From: Dendrophyllia cribrosa
Taxonomy: Eukaryota > Cnidaria > Anthozoa > Scleractinia > Dendrophylliidae
Direction: 5' to 3'
Length of the DNA: 64,000 bases
NCBI GenBank assembly: GCA_024195265.1
Contig: JAJLRJ010000004.1
Location: 2,928,659 to 2,992,658, forward strand
The first letter of the stretch is position 1, and each line of letters begins with the position of its first letter. The position numbers were made by a program, and so were the translations under genes. Under the pieces are notes generated by a model, which did not search any database, was not told where the DNA came from, and saw only the letters and a program-made list of their open reading frames with translations. Positions 23,601 through 33,684 of this stretch are shown here, one piece after another.

Positions 23601-24701
23601 AGCTTTTCGAGATTCTGAAACATTTTGGTGGCCCTGGCCACTTCTAAGTGGGTTTTGGCGACCATACGACCGCCAATTTTTAGCCCTGCAAACCAACTGA
23701 TTTTATTTCAATATTTGTCCGTGGATCAAATCTTAAAGTGAGACCACCTCAGCAGTACTTTCCAATGGTACAATAATAATATAAAATTTGCAATTTCCCT
23801 TAAATCTTTGTTTTGACTAAACCTTCATTGAAGTGGCAGTAAAATAATGATTCTTTATCAGCACTTTCAGGGGACTAGAAAGTTGACAATAATATTTACT
23901 CGATCTTTTAGTAAGAATGTATGACAAGACCTCCATAAATAAGTTATGAACTCAAAGCAAAATCTAAACATTACCATCACCAAAATATAGGGCGAATCCT
24001 TGGACTTAACAGTTCCATTGCTACTCACCAACACACGTTTGAACGAACAAACAAGAACAGATAGGGAAAATAAGTAAGCTTAATAAATCATCGATATTTC
24101 TAAGCAGAAATTGAGCAGAACAACTTCACGAAACGAACTCACTGTGTGTAAAAAAGTTCTACATTTGTTAAACCTAACAGCTGGTCGAAAAAACATAAGT
24201 ACTTTTAAGCTTTACTACAAAACCACCACCAAACTGCAACAAAGTGTATGTCCTGTAAGTTTAAAAACCGATTGACCCATCTGTAACCTCGAAACAAGCT
24301 AAGCTGCGAAGCAAAAGCGTTAAGTTCGTACGTGTTTGCAAGCATGCATGGCTTGAATGGTACAAAGTACAAATTGACGTTTTCAAGCGTTAGCAAAATA
24401 AATGTCGGATTTTAACCGAGCAAACCTACTTCATGGTTACAGAAATTGCTCTTACCCTCAAGGAAAAATATTTCTTCGCTTGTTCTTTCCTCATTTTCTC
24501 GCCCAGCTCTTTCATCTGCTCCTCGGTGAGTTCGCCTCGTAACGATGGTTGCGACTGAAATGGCGCATGTTTCACTTCGACATCTGGGACGGTCATGACT
24601 TCATCTATCTGAACATTTGACATGTCTGGTGCAGAGGTGCTTCTGGTAGAGCCTTCAGCTCCCTGAGCAGCCGTATTAGTCGGAGAAGAAGACAGTTCCA
24701 T
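18518..24701 (-). CDS. TPRG1L: TPRG1L-like gene, hSac2 domain (exons 1-3 plus 4B or 4A)
   Basis: Exons are 24701-24456, 22565-22477, 21781-21605 and then either 20240-19883 (4B) or 18893-18518 (4A). Phases are consistent: 0, 2, 2. The predicted proteins are about 289 residues (4B) and 295 residues (4A), against roughly 270 for vertebrate TPRG1L. Family hallmarks are WLLSE|IDHWDHEKERIVLIT across exons 2-3, KYNFIGL, GLRVYFG, NPWSRAIPYVTF and a C-terminal GF-RDRG-GF. TPRG1/TPRG1L proteins carry an hSac2 (inositol-phosphatase-associated) domain; vertebrate TPRG1L is a synaptic-vesicle protein. No catalytic phosphatase motif is seen. The N-terminal 80 residues are hydrophilic and family-variable. 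The assignment rests on my recognition of these motifs, not a search. Confidence 0.85.
19883..20240 (-). CDS. TPRG1L: TPRG1L-like terminal exon 4B
   Basis: The acceptor is TGTTTTTCAG and entry is in phase 2. It encodes TGLRVYFGKNITPTFLQNWN, then PWSRAIPYVTFGWHRGNDVM, and ends GILGFNRDRGKFGF-stop. This version keeps the family consensus better than 4A. Confidence 0.8.
21605..21781 (-). CDS. TPRG1L: TPRG1L-like exon 3
   Basis: 177 nt, acceptor TTGTAG, donor GTGAGT, phase 2 in and out. It encodes IDHWDHEKERIVLITKKTLC, then LVKYNFIGLKVDEMRKVPL and GRFVYPKTTM, the most diagnostic part of the family. Confidence 0.85.
22172..22345. repeat. 85-bp tandem duplication, right copy only
   Basis: Two units containing CAGTTGCCCAGTACTCTAAT and AACAAACAGCTAGCATTCTG follow each other. 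The left duplication copy has one unit (about 5037-5117), so the doubling is younger than the segmental duplication. Confidence 0.85.
22477..22565 (-). CDS. TPRG1L: TPRG1L-like exon 2
   Basis: 89 nt, acceptor ACACAG, donor GTAAGT, phase 0 in and 2 out. It encodes EGAFTNAVEECKVFLDDGDG, then EILSSWLLSE. The final Trp-Leu-Leu-Ser-Glu joins the IDHW of exon 3 as in the family. Confidence 0.8.
24456..24701 (-). CDS. TPRG1L: TPRG1L-like exon 1 with start codon
   Basis: The ATG at 24701 opens an 82-codon exon that ends at a GTAAGA donor in phase 0. The product begins MELSSSPTNTAAQGAEGSTR, is rich in Ser/Thr/Gly, and turns into a charged helix (ELTEEQMKELGEKMRKEQAK) before the splice. It is the only first exon in the window; the block at 1-6177 has none. 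The inverted repeat starting 135 bp upstream (24835) lies in the expected promoter region. Confidence 0.75.
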
Positions 24702-24834
24702 GGCGTATTCGTTCCAAACGAAACTACACTGTTCAAACGATCCCTCGTTCCTAGTCTTTCTCGAACTTCTCGGATGATTTGAAAACTATTTTTGGTAACA
24801 ACGTCATATAAATTTAAACTGAAGTGTAACGCTA

Positions 24835-25368
24835 TGATCAAATTTTTGATTTTCATTTTTTTACATTTTCGTGTACTATTAGACTTTCTTACTCATCTTG
24901 CCAAATTTCAATCCATTACAAACATCAGAAGTCATTTTATTTTAACATTTATTTCCGAGAATTAACGGCCGCCATTAATCAACCTTGTTCCAAGGCTTGG
25001 TTGCGAATGGGAGAAAGTGACGTCAAAGACTCAAACATACCTCACGGGTTGAAATTATAATAACAATAAGTATTGAAAATCACGCGAAAAGCAACAAAAA
25101 CTTTGGACTTGTTCTCCGTGCAATTTCCTATGCTGATTGTTATTATAATTTCAACCCGTGAGGTATGTTTGAGTCTTTGACGTCACTTTCTCCCATTCGC
25201 AACCAAGCCTTGGAACAAGGTTGATTAATGGCGGCCGTAAATTCTCGGAAATAAATGATAAAATAAAATGACTTCTGATGTTCGTAATGAACTGAAATTT
25301 GGCAAGATGAGTAAGATAGTCTAATTGTACACGAAAATTAAAAAAAATCAAAATCAAAAATTTGATCA
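24835..25368. repeat. Large fold-back inverted repeat
   Basis: The arms are about 234 bp each (24835-25068 and 25136-25368) around a 67-bp spacer, with only scattered mismatches. The inner ends carry TGACGTCAAAGACTCAAACA and ATTATAATAACAAT. There is no coding potential. It is a fold-back transposon or an inverted duplication that abuts the 5' side of the TPRG1L-like gene. Confidence 0.9.
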
Positions 25369-25482
25369 CAGGGGCATTTTAAAGCAAAGGGCTCTAAGAG
25401 CCATCTCGTGAATTCAACGTTAAGGTTAACTCCACAGATTGGTTTCCATTTTCCATACTGAGTTTGAAGTCAAAGAATAATA

Positions 25483-25644
25483 GAGTGATTTTCGTAAGAC
25501 CGTGACACAGTATCTAGCAATTAATCAAAATTAGCCAAAATTAGCTAAAACTAAACAAAAGAAAACAATGGAATTAGTGTCTAATAGTGTCTCAGTAGTG
25601 CCTACTAACTTAGTAACTGTTTCACGGTCTTACGAAAATCACTC
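25483..25644. mobile_element. 162-bp MITE, TA target site
   Basis: The terminal inverted repeats GAGTGATTTTCGTAAGACCG and its complement are nearly perfect over about 26 bp and flanked by TA. The first nine bases equal the terminus of the Harbinger/ISL2EU-type element at 27200, so that element may mobilise it. Confidence 0.8.
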
Positions 25645-25916
25645 TATTGAAGAGTAAAACAGATTTTAAACGACTAAAACATCTTTGCGTGACATAAATA
25701 TACATTGTGTGAAACGAGACTGCCTAGACAACTGGATGGCGTAATTACACTGGGGAATTAAAAAAAGGTTTACTACAGCAATCATCTTTTAACACGTAAT
25801 ACAATGGGAATTAGAAAAGTTTACAGATGATGGAACGAGTGAAAATTTCCATATCTCACCCCGTATACTATATCTCGTTCAACGCTTCGCGTATTCACGA
25901 GAAAAAATGCAAGGCT

Positions 25917-25963
25917 GGTTCAAATATTTCGAAAGGCGCAGCCTTCCTTCTTCAGGAATTATC
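25917..25963 (-). ncRNA. Hammerhead-ribozyme-like fold with intact core residues
   Basis: Read on the minus strand, the core is CTGAAGA, then a 7-bp stem GGAAGGC/GCCTTTC with a TGC loop, then GAAA, then TATT. C3, U4, G5, A6, G8, A9, G12, A13, A14, A15.1 and U16.1 of the hammerhead are all present. Helix I is short (TTC with GAA). An extra A lies between A9 and helix II, as in every other copy in this window. It is probably the end of a decayed Penelope-like element. Confidence 0.5.
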
Positions 25964-25989
25964 TACGACTCTCTTGATTTCATTCTCGG

Positions 25990-27197
25990 AGACCCAAGGA
26001 GAGTAGAAAAGGGCGAAACAAAATAGGCCGTAGAAAAGTTGAAGAGAAAAAAAGAGCCCATTGGATGAGAATCAAAGGGTTCCAAAGGGCCCCTGGGTTT
26101 TTGTTTAACGAGGAAGTTCTAAGAGGAAAGCTTATTTAAGGAGCTGTGTCACCATTTTTAGTATTACTTTGAAAAGACAAAAGACATAATAATAACAGTG
26201 ATAAGCCAAAACTAATGTTCCAGTTTTGTTGACTATTATTCTACAAGTGCTCTAGCTAAGACTAAAACTAAGTGTCTTGGACTACAGGAAACATGTAAGA
26301 AATATTAAAGAAAGAAGCCAGATTCACCACTAGGCCTAAATCTGGTTCGTTTCCGCACGCGAGTTACCACAGCATCATATATAAATATCGGAAATGATTC
26401 AGCGATTTCTCAAATATGTTTATTTTTTCTATCCCCTCCTGAAGTTTGTCGATCCTAGCGCGGGCACATCTGTTAAACTGTTAAACCGAGTGACTTCTTT
26501 CTTTAATATTTCTTAGAGGTTTCTTGTTATGAATTTTACTTGGATATAGGTTATTTTACATTTTTTACATTTTTTTTTTTTAGGAAATGTATAGGTTGTT
26601 AGGGTTCGCTCGTAATGCGAGCGCATACACGAAAACTCAGTCAAACCATGCTATACTGATACCTTAATACGCAAGTAATGTTGAGCTTCATTTTAGAGGC
26701 AGAAAACACAGTACAACAGAGATGTTTAATTTCAATTTATTTGCCATATACAAACATACAATTACATGGATACAATCTTAGTTTATAGCATACCCGACCA
26801 GAAAAGCAATAACCTCTCAGTACAACATAGGTTGTCAGTAAGAAGCTAATAGAGAAGATTCATATATCCTCGACATTGCAGAACAACAAACTAGACCAGA
26901 CATTTTTGCTCCAAGCGCTTATATAATATTACCCCTAATTATATGAATTTTGTTCCCTTTTTTCGTTTAATTTGAATGGTTTTCTTTTTTCCGTAACTTT
27001 TTCTTCACATGACACCATTTCATTCATGACGTCGGCTTTATGTTCTTTAATGTTCCGATTTAATGTTTCGATTCAACCCAGCTTTTCGATTAAATCACCA
27101 GTATCTAATATATTCTTCAAGTAGGGGTAATGGATTTACTTTGCCGATGGCAAATAAGTGTTAATTGTTCAGTTTCAAACATCTAGAAACTGTTCAT
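25990..27197. other. Intergenic sequence, no gene seen
   Basis: No supportable exon. A 22-bp inverted pair (TAAGAAATATTAAAGAAAGA at about 26297 and its complement at about 26492-26513) brackets about 200 bp that may be a small element. Confidence 0.5.
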
Positions 27198-27699
27198 TAG
27201 AGTGATTTCACAAACCTCGATTCTTATATGCTAATGAGAATCGTTATATGCTAATGTGAAGAACAATAGAGAACGCACGCACCAAAGTACACCATTGTTT
27301 CAAGTTCTAAACTGTGCACGCGCTGGTGTGTAATAACTGAATGGTTCGCACAAACAACCGCAACAATGAAATGTGTTTGAACTATTTTTTATTGAACAGA
27401 AACGATAACTACTGAAAATCAAGCAGGTCTCTCTTAACAATCCTGATATCGCGGCAAAAACTTAGCTACGACATTGTAAAACGAGATGTTCACAATTCCA
27501 TATAAACAAGACCTAATAAATAACTGACATACGGAAAAACGTGCGCAAACAGGAATTTTTTCAAAAACCAGGTAAAACATTCAAAATTTCAATGCGTAAA
27601 TAAAGGCCAATAAACAGGTAATAAAAAAGCTGAGTTCTACAACAATGTTTTGACCAAAAAAGTAATTATTCCACAGCCCATGGCCTTTCTACGTATTTT

Positions 27700-28746
27700 C
27701 TAAACTATTTTAAAAAGTCTCACTCGTCTTTCAGACAAAAACGCAACCAACTCCACGCAAACAGGCATGAGCCATCGTGGGTGTCGCCAAATCTGGCCTA
27801 TAGCCTTGTACGTTTTCATGTCTTTAAAAACGTGCTCAACTTTTACTCTCCTCTTTGAGAGCATCCTGTTAAACCTTCGTGCTCGCCTTCTCTCCCTGTT
27901 GTTTAATAAAGCCATCTGGTTAGCTCTGATGGGTGTCATTAATGACCCGCCGTCGGGATAAGCCTTATCAGCCAAGAGCTTAGCATTAGGCGGGAGATCC
28001 AAGTTGCGCCCTGGGCCAATAGGTTCCATTAGTCTAAAGGAAATGGCATCGTGTGTACTTCCTAAGAATCCAGCCTGAACAAAGCGAATATGTCCTTCAT
28101 TGTCCATTACGAGTTGTGTGTTCATACAGTGATAATGCCGATGGCCACTATAGAATGGCCGCTGTGGCTCAGTTAGGGGTCGATAAATCTCATGGGGAGT
28201 GGAATCTATTGCACCAACTGCATTAGGAAATTCTTCCCAATTTCCCATAAGATTTGTCCATTCGTGGAGATTGGGCCAACTAATTTGATTTTGAAAGTAG
28301 CGCCAAAGTTCTGGAAGAATTTTGTGGACAATGCGAACAACAGACGACGAATCAATGTCAAACCAAAGAGAGAGAGTATCCTCATGAGGATATTTCCTTA
28401 ACCACATAATCACCAGTAGAACTTGGTTAATTAAGCTTATTTTCTGGCGACGTTGGGAAATGCGACGTTGTCCATGTACTGTTAAACGGGAAAGGGACGG
28501 TAAAAGATCCACAGCTAGTCTCAAGAACGAGCCCGGTGTTTCACCAGTGTTTCTCCAAAACAACCAAGCCTGTCCTGATATGAGGGTGAACACGTCACGA
28601 CCATGAAAAGCGCATCCACGAAAATTCGGAAATAAACGCTGCTGCAAAGGAAAGGCGCCGTCATCTAGTGGAGACTGCAAAGTTATTAGAAGCAACATGA
28701 AAGCCAAAATATTTAAAAGCACGGCTTGTACCTCTTGTTCATCCAT
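27700..28746 (-). CDS. DDE transposase (DDE_Tnp_4 type)
   Basis: The intact 348-residue frame starts MDEQEVQAVLL. The catalytic triad is recognisable: Asp181 in GAIDSTPHEIY, Asp260 in LLADKAYPDGG and Glu304 in RVKVEHVFKDMK. FVQAGFLGSTHDA between the first two is also typical of the PIF/Harbinger and IS5-like superfamily. A basic helix-rich N-terminal third probably holds the DNA-binding part. It lies inside the long terminal repeats of its own element and ends about 120 bp from the left repeat. There are no stops or frameshifts. The enzyme would act in the nucleus on the element ends. Assignment to ISL2EU against Harbinger rests only on the TA target site. Confidence 0.9.
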   Translation of the reverse strand: MDEQEVQAVLLNILAFMLLLITLQSPLDDGAFPLQQRLFPNFRGCAFHGRDVFTLISGQAWLFWRNTGETPGSFLRLAVDLLPSLSRLTVHGQRRISQRRQKISLINQVLLVIMWLRKYPHEDTLSLWFDIDSSSVVRIVHKILPELWRYFQNQISWPNLHEWTNLMGNWEEFPNAVGAIDSTPHEIYRPLTEPQRPFYSGHRHYHCMNTQLVMDNEGHIRFVQAGFLGSTHDAISFRLMEPIGPGRNLDLPPNAKLLADKAYPDGGSLMTPIRANQMALLNNRERRRARRFNRMLSKRRVKVEHVFKDMKTYKAIGQIWRHPRWLMPVCVELVAFLSERRVRLFKIV

Positions 28747-28809
28747 GTCTATTTACAACATTTCGAGGTCAACCTAATTGCGGAGTTGCTCAACATTAAA
28801 TTAACTATA

Positions 28810-28947
28810 GAGCGTTTTCACTAGACGTCATAGCCGCCATATTGGTGTTCCCATACAAAAGAATTTTGTTAGGAACACCAACATGGCTGCCATGGCCTTT
28901 GTCATTTGAGTCCCACAGGACTGAAGGTCACGTGAGTGAAAACGCTC
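28810..28947. mobile_element. 138-bp MITE nested between the two transposon genes
   Basis: The ends GAGCGTTTTCACT and AGTGAAAACGCTC are inverted and flanked by TA. Relatives are at 737 and 17199. It occupies the shared upstream region of the two divergent genes and may alter their promoters. Confidence 0.8.
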
Positions 28948-29091
28948 TATTTTTTGCCGTTTTGAAACAGTCTTCATATGACAATGGACTTTACATATTT
29001 TGCACATGCACATGAACACAAAAAAAATCGTGCACACTCTGAGAATACCACTCGTCCTCTTTTCTGAGAAGCTTAAACATCTCTGCTCAAA

Positions 29092-29869
29092 ATGTCCAAT
29101 TTATGGCGGCCGTGGGATGCAGGACAAGACGAAGTGGTGCGACCAAATACCCATGATACAGGTAAAATAATCCAGCAGCAAGCAGTGGTTTATAAAGTTT
29201 GCGAAATGCTCACAACTAAAAACCTTGGGAGTGTTTTTTTTCCGCCGAACCACTTTTTTAATGTATTTCTTTCCATTTATGCTGCGTACAGGTGCTCAAA
29301 GGAAACGCGTTACTATCGGAGAACCTGAAAGAAGATTTATTGTACAATGTTACAATACATGCCACGGCAAGGACTGGAAGGAAGTGCTGCAGTTTGTGAA
29401 ACAGAGAGTATTGGAGGCGGGATTGCCTGACCACATTGTCAATATGTATCTCGACCAAACAACAGAGCGTTTAACGGCGAGAATGAGAAACATAATTAAG
29501 AACGCTTTGCGCTTGCCTCAACCTGCTACATCGACAGGTATAGACGAGTCTGCTACTTCGACAGGCATAGACGAAACTCCTGCGTTAATAGCCAAGCAAA
29601 CAACCTACTCCACGCGGTTGACGCCAAGTCAACGAAAAGCAGAAGCTGTCAAAAGGAAGCTCGACAACGAATTTGTCGCTTCGTCATCGGAGAGTGGGGG
29701 AGAAGATGGCGGACGTGAAGAGAAAAAGGACAAAAAAAGAAAGATCGACCACGCAAAACAGGCACTACTTGCGCACAAAAAAATGTGCGACAAAGCCATG
29801 GACACGATGGCTGGTGTGAACGAATTGCTTGCTAAAGTAGATTCCTATTTAGATCAGGCCAATAAATAA
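29092..29869 (+). CDS. Accessory protein of the Harbinger/ISL2EU-type element
   Basis: Two exons, 29092-29161 and 29292-29869, are joined at GATACAG|GTAAAA and CGTACAG|GTGCTC and give 215 residues starting MSNLWRPWDAG. The phase-1 join restores one continuous frame. The part from about residue 25 to 90 (RRFIVQCYNTCHGKDWKEVL followed by a helix-rich stretch) could be a Myb/SANT- or trihelix-like DNA-binding domain. A TSTGIDE repeat and a very basic KKDKKRKID nuclear-localisation-like segment follow. Harbinger elements carry a Myb-like partner needed for transposition, and ISL2EU elements often a YqaJ nuclease. I see no nuclease motif, so the partner role is inferred from position. Confidence 0.65.
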
Positions 29870-30879
29870 CGGAAGGGACAAATATTAACAGGACAAAGCA
29901 TCTGATTTGTTCAAGATGGGCATCAAGCCAATATCCGGATCGATATTTTAATGTGAAACTTAGTTGTTTTGAACTGTTTATGTTTGCCTGGTTTTTGAAA
30001 AGAAATGTGTTCCTATTTGCGCACGTTTTTTCCGTATGGTCAGTTATTTATTAGGTCTTGTTATGGAATTGTGAACATTTTGCCGCGATATCAGGATTGT
30101 TAAGAGAGACCTGCTTGATTTTCAGTAGTTATCGTTTCTGTTCAATAAAAAATAGTTCAAACACATTTCATTGTTGCAGTTGTTTGTCCGAACCATTCAG
30201 TTATTACACACCAGCGCGTGCACAGTTTAGAACTTGAAACAATGGTGTACTTTGGTGCGTGCGTTCTCTATTGTTCTTCACATTAGCATATAACGATTCT
30301 CATTAGCATATAAGAATCGAGGTTTGTGAAATCACTCTAGTATTAAGTCTTATAGTTAGTGAACGCTACTAAGCACAAAGAATCGTTGGAAACAAAAAAG
30401 GATAGAAAAAGACGCATACAACACCCACTAATAAAAACTATGAAAATTTCATTGCTTGGGTGTTCTATTATAATTGTGAGTAATTAATTATGTTCATAGT
30501 ACTTAGAATGACAAATTGATGCGAATTTTAACTAAATCAAAATACACAGTCAAGATGACGCTAAAAACAGTAAGCAACTACGATAACCACGGTAGGAAGT
30601 TTAATAAACAATCAAAAATAGAAATTGACATACACAATTTAAGAGGTACACTTAATGTAAAAATAATAAGAAAATGTGGCCAGATAACGCTCGTGACACA
30701 ACGACACCATAAACATTACACCTTTCTCATTTCATAACCGAGCTTAAAATTTACCATCTTTCTTTATGTTATCACCACACATGAGTCTTTGATGCTCTCC
30801 GACTCTAACAGTACGCAGAACGCGTGTTCATATATGAACCTACAGCTAGTAAATTACCTAAATCGCTACAAGTTTCTCG

Positions 30880-30950
30880 CACGTAGATCAGTGTTTAAAG
30901 CAGCCGACTAGTGTACGAAAGGTCATAGGTTCGATTCCTGTCGGACTCAC
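30880..30950 (+). mobile_element. tRNA-derived SINE head
   Basis: TAGATCAGTGTTTAAAGCAG resembles an A box and GGTTCGATTCC is a good B box. The acceptor ends do not pair, so this is a tRNA-derived repeat and not a tRNA gene. Confidence 0.5.
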
Positions 30951-31139
30951 ATTTTTTCCTTTATCTGACGCTCATGATACGATGAACATTTACATCTTTC
31001 GCATTTAGTTACCGACCTTAAAATTTACCATATTTCTTTTAATTATTTATCACGTTATTAATTGTCTAACACGGTTAATTTGAAACGGCTTAATGGGGTC
31101 GTTTATTTCAAAACTGACGACCGACAAAAGGTTCCTAAT

Positions 31140-32131
31140 AGGGTTTTCCGATTTAGCGGAAGATCCGCGGAAGTGGAATATGCCGATTTCAACTGAAATC
31201 AATTTCTGGACTTGAAAATCATTTAACCTACTAGTTATGAGTAAATTAGTTGTTTATGCCCTTTTTAGGGCGCTTTCTTTAGGACCAGCAAAGCACTTAA
31301 CGAACGCATCTGCAGCGCTCAATTTTTGTTTTTCATTCTGGAAAATATTAAAGTTTCGGCGCAACGAAGGATTCGTTGGCCACTAATCATCCGACAACAG
31401 CGTGCGAAACAAAATAGACCAATTCCGATATATTAAAATTCATACTTGGCAATGAGGCTTAGGGGAATAAAACAAAAGAAATAAATTATTCATACCTGAA
31501 TCTCGATGTGATTTCTTTTGTTTTATTCCCCTAAGCCTCGGAGCCAAGTATGAATTTTAATATATCGGAATTGGTCTATTGATGTACTCGAATCGGGATG
31601 CGTGCGCGGTTCAAACAATTCACCGTCAGAGAAAATCCAGCTGAGGACCCGGACAGTCTTTGCTTACAATGTCGATACTAGTTTGTTCCGAATGAAGGAC
31701 ATTCGACGTGAAAGGCCGTTATATCAAACAATTTTATGTAATTTAATGATTTTAGTGTCGGAAAGTGAATGATTAAGTTGCATAATTTGTGTGCCCAACT
31801 CGAGCACATAGAAAAACTACTAGTCACGACCAGTGTTTTAGGTATCCGATCCACATCACTAGCGATCTTCCTCTGGGTTTTCATTGTGTATCAAAAAAGC
31901 AAAGTTCACGTAGTGACCAAACACGTTTTCCCCAATGGCTAATAGTCGCATGTATAAATGATTTGAGAATGCAGTCTGACCAACTAATTACAGCTACGTC
32001 TCGATACAGAACAAAAGCGTGAGTGACTGAGTTAAAAACAAAGTTATCATAATTGAGTCCAATCCACAGAGATTCAATTAGCGCGGAAAATGGGTGCGAA
32101 ATTCCGCGAAATTCCGCTAAATCGGAAAACC
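31140..32131. mobile_element. 1-kb element with AGGGTTTTCCGATTTAGCGG termini
   Basis: The left end is repeated inverted at the right (CCGCTAAATCGGAAAACCCT). AAT on both sides may be a 3-bp target duplication. No transposase was found. A 168-bp hairpin element (31413-31580) is nested inside. Confidence 0.65.
31413..31580. repeat. Nested hairpin element
   Basis: Arms of about 68 bp (AATAGACCAATTCCGATATA…) face each other across about 30 bp with few mismatches. It is a fold-back MITE inside the larger element. Confidence 0.9.
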
Positions 32132-32439
32132 CTAATAACCTATGCGGATAGCAGTTCAAGCCGTCCCAGCGAGTAATATTGACTGAAAATAACTCATATT
32201 CTTTACCGTTTACATCGTGTTACATACTACTGGAACATCTAGCTTCCCATATTGCAGACACCTCGATCGCTATAATGGACATCCTATCATTACGGACACG
32301 AGTTGATCTCTATAGAAAAGAACTCCCGTTATTAAGGACACCAAATCGTTGTCCCGGAATTGTCCATAATTGCAAGAGTTTACTGTACCTGTAAGCATTT
32401 ATCTTTTCACTCCCAGAGTCAATTATGGAGACATGTCGT

Positions 32440-32890
32440 GTACTTCTAACTTTTGAGTCTGTAGACGAAATCCTATAAGATGCGACTATTCAAATGAAAC
32501 CTCTTCAGTAGTACTTTTGTATAAAACTATTTCTTTTTTTATATTTTACAAAATGTAATTTGGAATTTTTCTTGAATTTTGACTTTTGAAACTATTGGGA
32601 ATTGAAGGGTAAGTAAACGTATAACACCAGAGATAAGTACTGCTCAATAACTTAGAATTTTATCCTCTAACTCAAACCTTCTAAGAAATGTCACCTTGTA
32701 CGAAAAAATTGCACAGCATTACAGGAATTAACAGTAATATTTTAGCATGTCTTCTAATTAAGATCCTAGGTAATATTTTAGCAAGTAGTATTTGAGCATT
32801 TTATTGCTAGAATCCATATTTTAAACCACCTTTTGTGACATAAAAAAAGACGATAGGAAAGTATTGCTCGATAGCTACAATTTAAATGCC
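32440..32890. repeat. Decayed satellite units
   Basis: CTTCTAACTTTTGAGTCTGT…GAAATCCTA…ATTCAAATGAAA matches the satellite unit of 14825-15755 in reverse. A second stretch near 32630-32720 matches it in forward orientation. Both are degenerate. Confidence 0.6.
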
Positions 32891-32944
32891 ACTGCTTGCA
32901 TTGTCCACTGGCGGTGGTCAATTTTACAGGAAGCAAGTAGGGTC

Positions 32945-33106
32945 TTATTGAGAGAATCTTTCTTTCTTCTTTTCACGGAGACCGGAGGACGGTTCGCCGT
33001 ACAGAAGGATCTTAGGCAGGCGATGGTCCTTTATCCTGGAGATGTGCCCTGCCCAACGCATATGTACTTTAAGGAGCATTGCTTCGATGCTGGTTACCTT
33101 AAGTTT
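32945..33106 (-). pseudogene. LINE (non-LTR retrotransposon) remnant, C-terminal region
   Basis: On the minus strand a frame reads TSIEAMLLKVHMRWAGHISR, then IKDHRLPKILLYGEPSSGLR and ends at a stop. This is the recognisable post-reverse-transcriptase tail of a LINE polyprotein. Nothing of the reverse transcriptase itself is nearby, so it is a 5'-truncated relic. Confidence 0.75.
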
Positions 33107-33684
33107 GCAGTTTGGAGGACTTCAATATTAGAAAATGAAGTCACATAAGTGGATGTTGAGGATAGTGCAGAGGCAGTGCTGATGGAAATGCTAGAAGACG
33201 CGCAGAATTTTGACTTTTTTAGTTGTTATTTTGGCGACTATTTCTTCCTATTTCAAGATAATAAAACAATCTTAAAGCAAGCTCCTGGCCATAATCATGA
33301 CAACACGATACATCATCCGGGACAGTGTCCCTTTAAAATGATTATAAAACAAACTATTCGAAAAGGGGGCGTTCGATTCGTGTGCCGGCAAGAATCATTA
33401 TCACGTATTAGAAAGTGATATCTGAAGGCTATTCCGTTTACTTTAGTAGTCGCTATCCGGCGTATGGTCAATAAAAAAGAAAACAAACCTTCTCAGTCAC
33501 GAAGCACATAGCAAATGCTGTTACTAACGGTGCGATTGTGTTTAAATCCTACAGCCGAATTAAGAACGTATGTCGTCGTGAATAACTGTTAAAAAAATTT
33601 ACAAACGTCGATAGGGCTTATTCTCCTAATGGTTTCAATCTCTTTTTTACAGGCATATCTGACATGTACCATATTTTCTCAATT

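Larger units (their letters stand above)
27200..30337. mobile_element. Complete PIF/Harbinger-ISL2EU-type transposon
   Basis: This 3138-bp element is bounded by TA on both sides and by terminal inverted repeats of roughly 350 bp that begin GAGTGATTTCACAAACCTCG. It carries a DDE transposase on the minus strand and a spliced accessory gene on the plus strand, transcribed divergently from the middle, where a MITE (28810-28947) has inserted. The 2-bp TA duplication points to ISL2EU and not to classic Harbinger (3 bp). Both genes are open, so the copy may be recent. Confidence 0.85.

Noticed and set aside
29225..29291. N-terminal extension of the transposon partner protein (GVFFFRRTTFLMYFF…)
   Set aside because: It is intron sequence; the first exon at 29092-29161 and the CGTACAG acceptor give a better start.
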